DNA of 64,000 bases from Pterois miles (taxonomy: Eukaryota; Chordata; Actinopteri; Perciformes; Scorpaenidae): the NCBI GenBank assembly GCA_947000775.1, contig CAMQGK010000299.1, positions 15,066,001-15,130,000 of the forward strand, read 5' to 3'. Shown here piece after piece: positions 45,602 through 58,535 of the stretch. Position numbers and translations under genes: made by a program. The notes under the pieces were generated by a model. That model saw only the letters and a list, made by a program, of their open reading frames with translations, was not told the origin of the DNA and made no database searches. How positions within the stretch are numbered: the first letter of the stretch is position 1; the number at the start of each line of letters is the position of its first letter.

Positions 45602-46984
45602 TACTGTGAGTTAGTGCAGCAGCCTTCTAATCATGGCTGTATTGTTCTTTTTGTTTTTTTCCTTGAGGCTGTGGACGCTGTTTGAGGTGCATGACATGAA
45701 TAGAAAAAGACATGAATGGCTGTGCTACGTCTTTACATAGCCAGGACTGAAACTGCTGCATGTTATCTTGTCTGTGTTAGAGAGGAAGGAGAAGAGGGTG
45801 AGAAATGAATGAGTGGAGGACAGAAGGAGGGAGAGCAGAGGCAGAGAGAGAGAGAGAGAGCAGAGAGAGAGAGAGAGAGAGAGAGAGGAGGGGGTGATAG
45901 AGAGTGACTGAGCAAATACTGTTTCCAAAATGACAGTATCAGTAAAGTCGAGGCTGAGGGAGAGAATGAGAGAGCATGACAGAGCAAATGTTCCTGTCTT
46001 GAAAATGACAGTGCCTCGCCAGGAGAAAGCAGGAGTGCTTGATGTTTGTAATGTTTTTTTGTGCGAATGGCAAGTCCCATCTAAGCCACCACAGGGCAGC
46101 ATGGAAATAATGCACCATGGTAATAGCTTCTGTTGTTTCTCAGCATGATTTCCAGGCTCCTGTTGGCTCTCTCTCTCCCTCTCATCCAAAAATGTGACAC
46201 CTTGCACAAAAGTTAATAATAAGAGAGTTAACATCAGGGAAACCAAGACGGAGTGCTTCCTCGGCCACCCCCAGGGCTGCTCAGGGACCCGATTATGATT
46301 TTTCAAAGTACTTACTGGGACTGAACTCAGCAAGAGTGTAATTTAGAAAATCCCTGGACACAGTATTTTTGAGCCACAGCCTTTTGGCACACACGTGGCC
46401 ATGCCGTTTGTTTGTGTGGCTTTTTTCAACCCCCTTCCTTTCCGCTGCAGGTGCCAACACTGGGTGTTAGCCCTTGGTGTTGTTGAGCAACAGCTAGCTG
46501 TGATCACAGGTGCTAAAGCAGCTCAGTGCAATTCAGTCAGACCTGCTCTTTTTATCTGGCCCTAGAATTAACCACACAACTGGTAATGATGAATCAGATG
46601 TATCTGCACGCACACTGCAATTATTTCAAGTTATTCTGACATTTGCCCTAGGCATCCATATTTAACAGCGGAGGAGGCTGTAAGGAGGGCAAAGGAATCT
46701 GGAGGTAATTGGAGAAAACCAGTCTGATCTTACAGAACAAGGTGAGCGCATTACATGGCGGAGGTATGTAATGTGTTAAAATGACATACCCGCACCATGG
46801 AAACAGTGCTAATGGAAAGTCAATTATGATCCTTTGTCTTAGTGGACACACTATAACACTACGAACAGCCTGGTACTCACTCCCAAGGTTTCAAATACCA
46901 ACGTTTGGGCAGGTTTATCAACACACAAGACACTTTAGCACTGTAGACGTGCTGCACTTTCAGCTAACTCCAGGGTAAATCCAT
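45602..46984. other. Mostly unassigned stretch with a GA-rich tract
   Basis: Besides the GA run there is no gene. The long minus-strand open frame over 45725-46333 comes from this simple sequence. Confidence 0.45.
45842..45890 (+). repeat. (AG)n microsatellite
   Basis: Two AG runs, of about 9 and 13 units, split by one C. Confidence 0.95.
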
Positions 46985-47225
46985 CCGCGACATTCTTAAA
47001 CTATCAGGGCAACGGATGTAGTATTAAGAACGATATGGGACTTTTACTCAGGGGACCGGCGTTTGTGTCCCGAAAACCAAACTCAATGTTACTTATTTTA
47101 CTTACCTACGTAAGTTATATAACAAACATACTTATTTTAACCCAAACCATGATTTTCTTTTCTAAACCTAACCAAGTAGTTTTGTAGCCTAAACCTAAAT
47201 TGTTTCCATGGTGGCAGAATGTAAT
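46985..47225 (+). repeat. Family E repeat, copy 3
   Basis: It contains 'ttttaacccaaaccatgatt', 'ctaaacctaaccaagtagtt' and 'cctaaacctaaattg'. Same orientation as 39190-39430. Confidence 0.65.
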
Positions 47226-49301
47226 CATAACACATTACATGTTTGATTCACAACTTTAAGCACGTTTACGCTGAACAAAAAGTGACGCTAAGGGGTCTGG
47301 CAAAGTGTCAGTATGACAAGTTGGGATGAAAGCATGTTGTAATTTCTGTATGCAATGAAAATCAGTCACATGCAGTTTCAAAAGTCTGTTAACACATTTT
47401 CTGTCAAGAAAAGAGTAGAAATCAACAGCTGCCTGGATTAGTAGACATGCAGATTTATAGGACTGCAGCAAGCTGTGATTCAAAGTAAACAATTTGGAGG
47501 CTAAAAAAGTACATGTGAGCAAAAATACATGCATCAATTATGACTGCATTAGCTCCAAAAACCACATATTTCCAACGAAAACCTTTGCTCACACCTCAAC
47601 AACCCTGTGTCCTACAAAATTATGTTTCCATACATCTCAAGTGCATTCACAATTATATTTTCTCCTGGATTATGATCGGAGTTATATGTTTTCTGTTGCG
47701 TCTTTGTTTTGTGCTTAATAAAACATCATGCATTGGTTTAACATGAGTGAGTTTGTTACATTTCAGTTACGGACGTAAATCAAAATAAGCAAATGTGACT
47801 TATTGTTTCACACAGGACACAAACTAGCTGAGAGTCCTGAGTTTGTTTGACTCGTCCATCCACTGCAGCCTACTCCCTAATATCATTAGAAATGTATTTT
47901 TGACACATAAAATCAAAATTACTTGAGGAGAAAATATGTTCCCCCGAACCGTAATTAACAATGCAATTTTGTTGTGAACAAACAGCATGACTTTCATTCA
48001 GAGGCTGACCAAAACTTCAGCCAGGCCAAAGTGCAGCACCAACAATAAAACCCAGCTCTCATCTCATTTCTTTCATCAAAGTAGAAGAGGCACTCGGAGG
48101 TGAAACTTCTCCTGTATCTTCTGAGGCTTGGAGGAGGGCAACAGACAGGAAGACAGGAGAGGAGGAGTAGCATCTTTGAACAACAAAGGGCATCAATATT
48201 TGAAATGGTCGGAGATATGCTCAGACCAAAACCCTGATCAACAGCTCGGATCCTCACCTCGGTTTAGTTTTGAGGATTGTACCTGAGATAAGGTAAGATC
48301 ACAAGTACAGGCAGCAAAATAATATCAGAGGAATGGTCTGTCGGCTGCCCAGATTGAAAGATGGACGAAGAAAGACCCGAGGGAAGACTCGTGAGTGCTT
48401 GAGAGAGATCTGTCAAGTTGACCTCCACACACACATACACACATCACTCTGATGCAAAACTGACCTCAATGACAACTTGAGGGTAACATTAATCTCCGCT
48501 GATAATTTCTCGACAGTACAATGTGGCCACAATCTGCCCAAAAAAGCGAGGAGAAGAACACACAGAAAATGAAAGGCTCACCACTATTTATCAAACATTT
48601 CTCACAGCATTAACATCGCTCTGTCAATTAGCGTCCATTTAAGGCGAGGCATCAAAGGAACAGGGATCTTCTTAACCAAAATGAATGCTCCATCCTCTCT
48701 TCCACCACTCTGACCAATCTCACTGGAGGTTTAATGAATCGGAACAAGCAGGAGATAATGGGAATGGGAGCTCAGTGGGAGGCCGATGGGGTGATGAGCG
48801 TTGCTTATTACCTCCAAGGCCAATTACAATAAAGATCTGTCATAGTGTCCGTCTGATAGAGACAGAGTCACGGCCTCCCACGAGGCTTTGATGACCATCC
48901 ACATAACCCCAGACCACACAAACACACTGAGCTGAACAAAGCCTCATTTAGAAGGTAGCATGGCTCATTTACAAATATATGTCAGTTTACTATAAGAGCA
49001 TTAGTATGAGCAGGGTCAGCTCAGAGCAACTTACTGACCTCCTTCTCTGTGCTCTTACACCAAATGACTTCGCTGTCGCAGACACGATTGCAATTTTGAA
49101 ATAAAATTACTAGAGTATTGCTAGAGTTGTGAAGCGTTCCTGTGATCTGAATCTTTTAGTGTAAGGTGTTCATAAATCTCAGTCCGGGCTGTCTTAAGTC
49201 AATTTTAATATTATCGCAAGTTCAATGACACAAACATTGTCAACAGCCAATAGGTGCGCTCTCAACAGCAGCAAAAGGGATACAGCGTAAACATGGAGAA
49301 A
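47226..49301. other. Unassigned non-coding stretch
   Basis: No gene or repeat copy is recognised. Confidence 0.45.
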
Positions 49302-49765
49302 CTGGTCTCACGGGAAGGCGTCATGATTACGCATTTTCAAACGTCATTTGTACACAACTTTTCACATATTATTTGTATGCGACACAAACATCCGCTGTTA
49401 GGTTCAGGCAAGAAAACCACTTAATTCAGGGAAAACGTCATGATTGGGCTCAAAATATGTATGTAAACTAAGTAAAATACGTATGTAAACTAAGTAAAAT
49501 ACGTATGGAAACAACATAACCCAAAACGGAAAACTCAAAAATGTGACAGTTGTCATGTGACAAACATCACTAACGTAACTTACAAAACACCAGTCCAAAC
49601 TCAGCTTTCCCGGTTAAAAGTCTGGTGTTTGTTGGACCCATCCGCCCACAATAAGGGGTCATTCTCACTTTTTAAACTGCATCACTAACTCTAACCGTAG
49701 CATTTATACACAAATGCATTTACATTGCTGTTAGTACAGGATACATGGCATACAAATAGTATTTG
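49302..49765 (-). repeat. Family E repeat, copy 4, with a short tandem repeat
   Basis: It starts ggtctcacgggaaggcgtc and contains 'gtctggtgtttgttggaccc' and 'atttacattgctgttagtac', parallel to 4005-4400. Inside, a 22-bp unit (gtaaactaagtaaaatacgt plus 'at') is repeated about two and a half times at 49459-49507. Confidence 0.68.
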
Positions 49766-51161
49766 TAGTAGGTGAGTTTTCCCCTGCAAGTGTTGCCACA
49801 CTGTAATCAATTGTTTGTGGCCAAGCTGTCCACCCGGTTACTGCTGTTAGGGAGATGAACATCAGACTATGCCTCTTGCGGGTTTCCTCTTTTATAGATG
49901 TTAATTGTATTAATGTTAATTATTTCCGTGGCCTCATTGCAGGTCCCGTTTGCAGTCTTAGTTTCTCCCCGCGATGCTCATGCAGCTTCACATGAAGTAT
50001 GTGTGTGTTCGTGTGCTGGAGGATCACACATGGGGCAACTGTTTGATCACTGTACCTTGCAGCTCGAGGTATATATTGAAATATTTCCAATCATAGTTTG
50101 TTTATATACTATGGATAATAATGCACGCCACTTGCAATAGGAACAAGGAAACTGATGCTTCCTGGGTGAAAATATGAGTTTTTAAAATCTTATTGTTTTT
50201 GCCCCATTAGAGCGTCCCTTAGTCATTTTATTTTTCCTATTTTTAGTTAAGCTACTTTCAGTTGTATTTAGTTATATTTAGATTTTTTGGTAATCTATTT
50301 ACCTGAGGGGTTTGCCCTCTATACTCTACGTTTGTGGTTATTGTGTTTTGCTTTTGTTATTTTTCCTCTTTTGTTTAAAGTGGTGGCCTTATACCAACAT
50401 AGACTTCTGTAATATTTTAGGGGCATTTATTTTGTTTCTCTGTAAACCAGCTGTTGTGGGAGTAATGGAGTGAACAACCCTTGCTCTCTGCCTGTTAACA
50501 GGACGGTTGGGTTGCTGTATCCTTGCAGGTGGTTGTTTCACTGGGTGGAGGGATTCTCTCTGTGTTGGGCTTCTTGTTGCATGTGGCTTTGCTGTGTCCC
50601 TCTAACCAGTGTGAGTGCAAGAAACTGTGCTTTTTCTTCTGGTGGTGGTGAAGTACTCAAGATTCCTGAATGTAGGTAACTGTGCCGTGTTTCCCAGCTA
50701 CTGGTGGTGGAATACTTTGGATTATGTTCCCCTCACTCCGTTCCTCCTGTGGGTTTCTCTGGCACCCTTCCCCCTGTACTGGTAAGGTTAGTGGTGTCTT
50801 CACCTTTTTAAAGAAAAAACACATTTTTATTCTGTTTTTGACCTGGCCTCTTGCAGCTTTTATCATTGGAGCAACTACTCGCCTTTTTAAAATTCAAATA
50901 AAAGTTACTCTATTTTAAAACTTGAAATCCACGTCTCTGCTCTTTATCTACAGTATATCAAAAGAACTTGTCAGGTCAGGTCTTTGTTGTCTGGGCTTTC
51001 TTAATGCAAAAATACACATATGCAAAAATCAATAAAGGCATGCTTATTGCACACTAAATGCCTTTCACATTATTGCGGCGTTTATACGCCTGTTCTCGGG
51101 AACGGATTGGTCCTTCCATTTGTACCAAAACGGAGAAAGAAGAAAGCTGCAGCTCTCAAAA
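49766..51161. other. Unassigned stretch with a possible 3' end at 50896
   Basis: An AATAAA at about 50896 follows a T-rich region and could mark the 3' end of a processed or retroelement-like sequence. I cannot assign it. No coding domain is seen. Confidence 0.3.
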
Positions 51162-51486
51162 TTCCCAGTGAGTATGTTATAGCCAGCGAGCTAACCACTG
51201 TCCCAAACAAGGCTAATGGTAAGCTAATATTAGCTACTGGAATGTTTGCTATTAAGCTATGAGCTAGCCATTGCTGGTTTCAATCATATACTGTAAATCT
51301 GGCTGCAGTACCTCTCTCTCTCTCTCTTTCTCTCATATATATGTGTGTCTGTAAGACTGAAGTGAGCAATCTTCAGCTGAAACATACAGTTAGCTTGTTG
51401 GTTAATAGCAAACATTCCAGTAGCTAACGTTAGCTTGCAAGTTGCCCCATTCAGGATAGTGGTTAGCTTAGCATACTCACCAGGGA
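51162..51486. repeat. Large fold-back (inverted repeat) with a 26-bp perfect arm
   Basis: The left arm (51162-51255) and right arm (51402-51486) are inverted copies. The innermost 26 bp (51230-51255 and 51402-51427) are perfectly complementary. Outer parts such as 'gctaaccactgtccc' and 'gatagtggttagc', and 'gagtatg' and 'catactc', pair with mismatches. The loop of about 146 bp holds a CT microsatellite (51310-51332). It is probably a fold-back or MITE remnant. Confidence 0.78.
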
Positions 51487-54119
51487 TTCTCTTCCCTTCT
51501 TTGTTTTTCTTCTTGTAAATTTCATGTTACAGGTTCATATATTTGAAATAATGAAGGAGGCTCTTAGAATAATTAGCTTAACTTAACTGGGCTCCCTTCA
51601 GGAATATTTTCTTCGGTACAGCGCCTTCAAGGCCATGGTACTTCACTGGCATATTCACAGCAGGGAGGCGACACTGCATTTTATTTTTTATATAAAAAAA
51701 AAAATGAAAAACCTGCTGGACAGTCTAATTTATGTAAGGATCTTTAATCGCAGACATTTTGGCAGATGGAGATGAGTAAAAGAAAAACTGTATTAATCAG
51801 AGAGAGAGAGATCAGTCAAAAAGCAGAGAGAGAAGAGAGGAGCAGAACTGTTTGTGTAAAGGAGACAGATGGTCAAAATAGAAAAGAAATATGTTAAGCG
51901 GAAATTTGCCAACCTTGGCAAAGGAAGGCCTATAACGTAGAGAGAAAGGTAAAGAGGGCAGGCGTAGGAGTTAGAAAAGAAAGAAGTAAAAAGACAGCAG
52001 TTTTAGGGAGTAATGTGGTTTGAGATATCAACACAAGAAGCAGGGGAGCTGCACTAATAACACATCAGTCTGCTTGTTGTGTCTGGTTTGCCCAGAAATC
52101 CATTTTACCACCCGCACCAAATACTCCACTGGCCCGGCTCTACGCAAAGGTACACTTAAAAAAGCTCAAATGTTCTCATGAAGCTGAGTGCATGGATATG
52201 ATCATGAAACAATTGCACCTGACTGCATCACCCCCTGATTCACACATGCACCTCGCTACCACATTCAAGAGGCTGCAGGACAAATCATGAAGCTTTGCAC
52301 AACACCAAAACTTAAAGGACTGGCTCAACACAAAAATATTTAATATCTATTGAGCCATGAATTGGTTTTATTTGAGAGAGTTCTGTTGGCCCCAATACAG
52401 CAGAGGTCAGTGGAAGTTGTGGTGCTCACAGCATCGTCAGCGGGGCAGTATTTTTTTCATTGCAGGATCCCTCCGAATATGAATCCTGCTTTATTTTTTA
52501 ATGTTGCACTGCAGTGATTTAAAGGATGCTATTCAGACTCTGCCAGTGCTTTAATGACTATTGGAGAAAAGCTGACACAGTGTGTGCTAAAAATAGTACA
52601 TGCAGAATAAAAATGCCCGGGTACATCGTACTGTGAGTGGCCCATTTAGCTTTTCAGGGTCAACTATATGTTTCTCTATCAGGTCTTGAATTGCAGCATG
52701 TTTGTTTCACAGTGAACCTTTAATAAAATAACTTTGCTAATTCACTCCAGCACAGAACTGGCACATTAGAAAAGTGCTGTAGCGTATAAGCTTTGAGAGC
52801 GTACCTGCCTTGACACTGGCTAAAGGCTGTTAAAGGTATTTTGAATATATCTGAACACTCGAAACAATTAATCAATGATTCTGTCTGGCTGCAGATTCAG
52901 ATGCTTTCGCCAAGTCGAACCAGCACGCCGAAGGGTATGAATAAATGTTTGTAACATACAGACGCATGCACATGCATCACACAAATATGCACAGACAAAT
53001 AAGCACACGGCGCGACTACGACTGACAGATTGCTTGGTGCCGCAGAGGTGCAGCCACCATATAGCTTGAGAATCCTCCTTCACTTTTACCCCTGGCTGGG
53101 GAAAATGAATATGAAGCCACGTCAAACCTGAAATAGAGCATCATTCTTTTAGTCCCTGATTGAATTCTGGGCTACGAGCCCATGTGACACATCTGAAGTG
53201 TCGCTCTGTGTGGCTCAGACATTCAGATTAAATCTGTGTTGAAAAGATGCCAAAAACTGACGCTATCTGATCTGATTCAGGGGTGGTTTCTGCTGTAACC
53301 CTTATTTGCAAGCATTTGAGCTCTGCCTTTAATATATTATAGGACACATTTACACATACGCATATACACAGAGTACATATACACTTAGGAATAGATAGAA
53401 ATGAGGGTATGTGCAGCAGATCTAACATGCTGGACAAAAACACGCTCAGCCCCTGTTGGGTTCATCTCTTTGGGGCACCGTGGATCAAACATCAGTCAAT
53501 GCAGAGCTGTAATTGGTGCAAACGTTAAACCTTGGGCACCTACATCAGATAGAACATTGATGTTCCTCCACCCACGGAAATGCCTTCAGGTCAATGCAAG
53601 TGTCATCGTGCCTGAAGCCAGCAAAAAAAGGCATTCGCAGCCCAACTCGCTGCTACAGTGGCAGTATGCTGCTCCGGCCTCCATGTTAGAGTCTCGACCC
53701 TCACGCCCCCACAGTGTGGAAAGCGATGCTGGGTGCTAAGCTGTTGGAGATTTATTTTATTTCTTTTACTTCTCTCTGGAAAAATACTCCTTGACATATC
53801 ATGAAAAACTAACTTTCTCAGTGCCCACAAATAAGACAACTCAGTCCGATTTTCGTGGGCTGTCTAGATCAGAAAACATGTGACTTAACAAGCCATTCAG
53901 ATTTGGCTCCCCTTCCTATGTCACATGCAGGTTCATTGGAAAATATCGCTCACAGCTTGGCCCACTTCCAATCCGGTCACTACACCCTCCCACTCCATGG
54001 CGGGGTGAACTGTGCTTGTAGGCACAGCTCACTGAAGCACCCTTCTTTAAGCTGTAGGGTGTAAATACAACGGCAAGCTTCAGGACGAACTTCCCTCCCT
54101 CCGGCAAGGAAACTATGAA
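51487..54119. other. Unassigned non-coding stretch
   Basis: A purine-rich segment lies at about 51795-51845. No gene or repeat copy is recognised. Confidence 0.45.
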
Positions 54120-54400
54120 TAAATATCTGAATCAGAAATACTTTACTGATCGCCGGGGGATATCGCCTGGGTTATGATCAGTTGCTCCCATTCTAGAATA
54201 AAAACATACATAAAAAATTTATAAGAAAATCTAAATAAGCAAATAATAATACTGGAAAATGGGATCTATAATTAATATGTAAAAATGCAAGACAAGTATG
54301 AATAAATAAATAAGCATATTAGTTTAAATGTACAGTATACAGTATAAAAATGCAGTGTTAATGCCAATGTTGCACAGTTGTATGGGGTTATAGCTGCTGA
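54120..54400 (-). repeat. Retroelement 3' end (SINE/LINE-type tail)
   Basis: On the minus strand the tail reads 'ccggcgatcagtaaagtatt' then 'tctgattcag', a 3' end very common in percomorph SINE/LINE copies. It is followed upstream by an A-rich body ('gcaatgt.. tgcaaca..' type). The 5' end is not defined. Confidence 0.55.
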
Positions 54401-54444
54401 TATGGGTAAATAATAATAAATAATTAAATAATTAAATATATAAA

Positions 54445-54847
54445 TAATACCTGGCTTTATTAGTTCTCATCTGATACCAGTGTTTAATTAATAAGCTGTA
54501 TTTATAAGTGATCATTCTGTTATGTGTAAAGCAACACCAGGGTTGACTTACACAATGTTTTCCTAACTTTGTAAAACAATTTGTGACCAATAAATACACA
54601 AACATAAATCTATTTAATTGTCCTTTGGTATTAAAATTATAAATTGTACACCAGCAACTTAGTAAAAAAAATCTTCAAAAATAACAGGAATTACAATTCA
54701 ACCTTTTTAATACAGCAACAAACTGGTCAAAACCTAAACAGGAATTAAAATACCAGTACATAATGTATATAGTATATAAACAGAACATTTAATTGAATGG
54801 CCTCATTTAACGATATCCAATCCAGCCTCAGTATTGGTGCATCCCTG
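54445..54847 (-). mobile_element. Family H element, copy 2
   Basis: Reverse-complemented it starts with agggatgcaccaatactgag and has 'gttttgaccagtttgttgct' and 'gattttttttactaagttgc' in the same order as 9877-10165. It extends further at its other end ('ggtgttgctttacacataac'), so copy 1 is the shorter one. Confidence 0.68.
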
Positions 54848-56844
54848 CTATATACTGTATATATACCGTATCTACACTTTGCAGTCAAATGAACATATCT
54901 ACTGTTTTCTAGACTAGACAAGGTAGGCCTATATTTGATCCTCAATACGACGAAACCTCTGAGTTTTTAACGTCTGTATGACAATATTAAATGTCTATTT
55001 TAGTTTGAGCAGTTTAGTTTTTTTTGTTTGTACCCGTAGTTGAAAGGAATATACAGTTTTATACGGAGCATATTTGATGACGAACACAAAACAGCATTGC
55101 ACATCATCAGTAGGGGCAGCTGGTTAAGGCAGCACTGATGCAGACTTGCTGTTGGAGGGTTTCATAACCCACTTCCACTCCCCACTTACTGGTTTTGGAT
55201 GGCACTTAATATGCCGGACCCTCCACACAAATGCACGAATGGAGTGGAGATGGCGGGGAGACGGTGTGCGGGCTGGATTGAGAACTATCTTTGCAAAGGT
55301 ACACTGTATTTTTCTCCCAAGCCAATCAGAGCAGACTGGGCTTTTTAAAGAGACAGGCACTAAAACGGTGCCTTTCAGACAGACGGTGAATACAGGTGTA
55401 TTCAGACACACAGTATGAGGAAAATAATGTGTTTTTTGAACATTAACATGTTCTAGTCAAAACTCAAAGTATGAACCTGAATGAACATGATACGTCCCAT
55501 TTAAGGTGTCCTAAAAGAGGTAATTTTCCCATTAGGAGAGTATTTTACTTCTCCAATTTTGTTGTTAGTGCTCAGATTGTTATGTGTCAAACAGTTTTTG
55601 CTCTGCCAAATGCAACCAATTTTTTTGTGCCTACCTGTCCATGTGGGTAATGAGAGAAAGGGAAAAAGAAGTAAAGATTGCACCCCATACTCAGTGCGTA
55701 CCTGTTGGTGCACGTAGATAAGCAGCTATTACCTTTTCAGATTCATCCTCGGACCTGCCCCTGTCACATTTAATGGGTTGTGGAGAGATTTTTTTGCTTT
55801 CCTTTGTGCACCTCAGTGGAAATAATGGCGCTCTTTCAGTAAAGGAACAAGGACAGACGATGGATACAGTGTTGGACTTCTGTGCCCAGTAATTCTATTC
55901 GTTGCCTCTTTTTACCATAGAGCTGTCTTGCAAGTGTGGCAGCCTTGCCTTAATTATGTGCTTTGTGTGTCATCCTATCAATCGTACCTGTGAATTTTCC
56001 ATGAACTCATGCGCATTAATACACGTGGCATGCAATTCAGATTTGGAATCCTTTTTGAGTCCCATCTGTCCTTGCCCTTTGTTCACATTTTATGCTAGGT
56101 TTGTGATGATTATGTTATGTTGTGAATTATGTTTTTCTTGCCTATTAATTCAATAAAATATTTTTTAATCAACCTGCATGCACATTATTCCCTAAAGGGG
56201 CCTTAAATGTCACCAAATCTAGCAAATAAATTGAAGAGAGCTTGTCTAATAGAGGGGAGAAATTATTTTCTGTAAGCCATCCAGTGCTTTCATAGTTGTT
56301 GGTGTTACTTTAGTGAGCCAGCTTTCTCGTTACCAAGTTAAATTCTACACGTTACCTGGAGATTACAGCAACTGTAGTTTGGGTACTGATGTAAGTTATG
56401 GACAGAAATACAAGACTGTATTTTTTCCTCTCTAAATATATGAATAAAAACAGCAGGGAGAAATCCTTGTCTGAGAAATGAATGTAATTTCCACCAATGC
56501 TGGAGGATTCCTTCAAGGGAGCCTGAAGAAGAACGGAGTGCAAATTAGTGAAAACAAATGTAGTATGAGATCTTGAGTGAGCACAGTGGAACTTTTTCTA
56601 AAGAAGTAAGAAATAGCTGGGAGGTGTTATTTCTAAAGTTATCACTGACAAGCATAACAATCACCATGTTCTCTTCTCAGCGAGTGGTAGGCTCATTGAT
56701 CCTAATCCATGTAAAGATTTTGATATCTTTTTTGGTGACGTGACATGCTGCTCAATAATCTTACACACTCCACCTTCCTTCCTCTGCCACTATTCTACAA
56801 TATCGCAAACAATGACAGACATATTGCACAGTGGACATAGATAA
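54848..56844. other. Unassigned AT-rich stretch
   Basis: No gene is supported. An AATAAAATATTT at about 56152 is an isolated polyadenylation-like motif. Confidence 0.4.
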
Positions 56845-57475
56845 GAAGACATAGTCATGTGACATCACCCATTGGTTTGTGGACTACGGTTTTGAAGCCT
56901 TGAGTTTGGCATTTTGGCCATCGCCATCTTAGTTTGTGGCTGTTGCCATCTTGGTTTTTGCAACCAGAAGTGACACAAGAGGGCGACGGTAAGTGCAGCT
57001 GAACGCTGAATAAGATATTTTTAAGCGACTAAAAAACTGACAATTAACCTTCATAAACTGAAAACACACTGTGAAATGTTTAACATTCTACGATGTGAAA
57101 ACAGATAACTCCCAGTCTGGACGTTACCGTGGCAGCAATCTGCCAATCACAAGGTAGCCACACCCTAAAGCATCCCCTGCTTTATGGTCTATTTGATTCT
57201 AAATGAGACCATAATTTACAGAATGAACATCATATTGTATTGAAGAAGATTTGAAACTAGTGATTGAGACCATTAACTCATGTTTACAATGTTTACTGAG
57301 GTTATAAATCCAGTGAGAAGTAGGATCATTTTCTGATAGACTTCTATACAATCAGACTTTGTTTTTGCATCCAGAGGAGTCGCCCCCTGCTGGCTGTTAC
57401 AAAGAATGTAAGTTTAAAGAGCTTCTGCATTCACTTCACCTTTCAAACCCAGAGGTTGCCACCTGACTGTGGACG
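56845..57475 (-). repeat. Family D repeat, copy 5
   Basis: It contains 'gtgacatcacccattggttt', 'ttgcaaccagaagtgacaca', 'agcatcccctgctttatggt' and 'ggagtcgccccctgctggct'. It matches 31420-31925 along its length. A 'ttggccatcgccatctt'-type segment is duplicated near 56915-56960. Confidence 0.75.
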
Positions 57476-58387
57476 AATTGAGGAGAAAAGCAGCTTTATT
57501 TATCCGTTCTGTATGTGTGCATCTCCTGTGGATGCACACATGGCTGTCAAATCCACTCCCACCCACCCACACCGATCACCGTCAGGCTCATGACGCCGAG
57601 GTGCAGATGTCACTCTCCTGGTGGCAGCCATGAATTGCCATGACATAAGCATTGACGTTTTGAATGTCAGGGACGTGGGGACCTTTCACGTAGTGAAGGT
57701 CCTCATTGGCCAATATCCACAAATTTTCTGCAGCCCTCCACAGTGAGCTGGTCCATATATATTACATGACTCAGAGGACATATGATAGTCAATCACCATG
57801 AACCCATGTTGTACTCGTTCAACCTGTTGGATAGAATATATATCTGTTCTCATATAGCCTGGCATGCAGTTCAGGTCTCATCCTGGAATTTTTTTTGGAG
57901 ACTAAAATAGCAAACCTTCTCCTTTTCCTCTTGTGGAATTACTGAAAAAGCTGCCTGATCACTGGCTTCACATTTCACTAATAAGTGTTCTGAGTCTCTG
58001 GCAGTGACAGCGTTCAGTGGCGTGTGGTCCAACCAGCCCTTCCCCATGGACTTATTTCATCGTTCAAAGTCCAACAAAAAGCAGCTGTATATCCCTTTGT
58101 CCCTCTCTATCGTCAAAACTGGCCCAACTACAAACTCTACAAATGGCTGCTTTCCCATCTAAAGTAACAAATAGAGCTGTAATGGAATTTGGACGGTTAA
58201 TAAATAAACTATCGACTGGTTCAAAGATATAAAATAACACACTGTGTAGAAAAAGCTCTGACGTGAGCTGACTCTGACAGATGAGGCATCTGACATCCAA
58301 GGGTGGCCAAGGTTTGTTTGGGGGGGCAACTAGGGACGTTAATGAGTGTGCATAGCAAGCATCAATGCATTTATATTCACTTATAAC
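57476..58387. other. Unassigned non-coding stretch
   Basis: It holds an imperfect palindrome, 'ggacctttcacgtagtgaag' plus 'gtcc', at about 57680-57703. No gene is seen. Confidence 0.4.
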
Positions 58388-58535
58388 AGGCAGGGGCACT
58401 GTTTAGCTCAGTTGGTAGAGCAGGCACCCCATGTGCCAAGGCTGGAGTCTCTGCTGCATGCCATCCCCTCTTTCTCCCATTTTCACCCCTGTCACTATCA
58501 ATAACATGGAAAAAAACCCTCCAAAAAATACTACT
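58388..58535 (+). repeat. tRNA-derived SINE, family B, copy 1
   Basis: The A box is intact (TTTAGCTCAGTTGGTAGAGC) and the B box decayed (aaggctggagtct). The body 'gctgcatgccatcccctctt' and tail 'acatggaaaaaaaccctcca' match copy 2. The decayed B box argues against an active tRNA gene. Confidence 0.75.

Noticed and set aside
45725..46333. The longest open frame in the window, 202 codons on the minus strand
   Set aside because: Much of it is Ser/Leu repeats encoded by an AG microsatellite. No domain is recognisable and there is no splice or promoter context.
50180..50920. A possible retroelement 3' end or solo LTR with AATAAA at about 50896
   Set aside because: No matching second terminus, target duplication or coding remnant was found, so I left it unassigned.
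58388..58460. A tRNA gene, suggested by an intact A box
   Set aside because: The B box is decayed, the cloverleaf does not close, and a SINE body and tail follow. A second copy exists at 62457.
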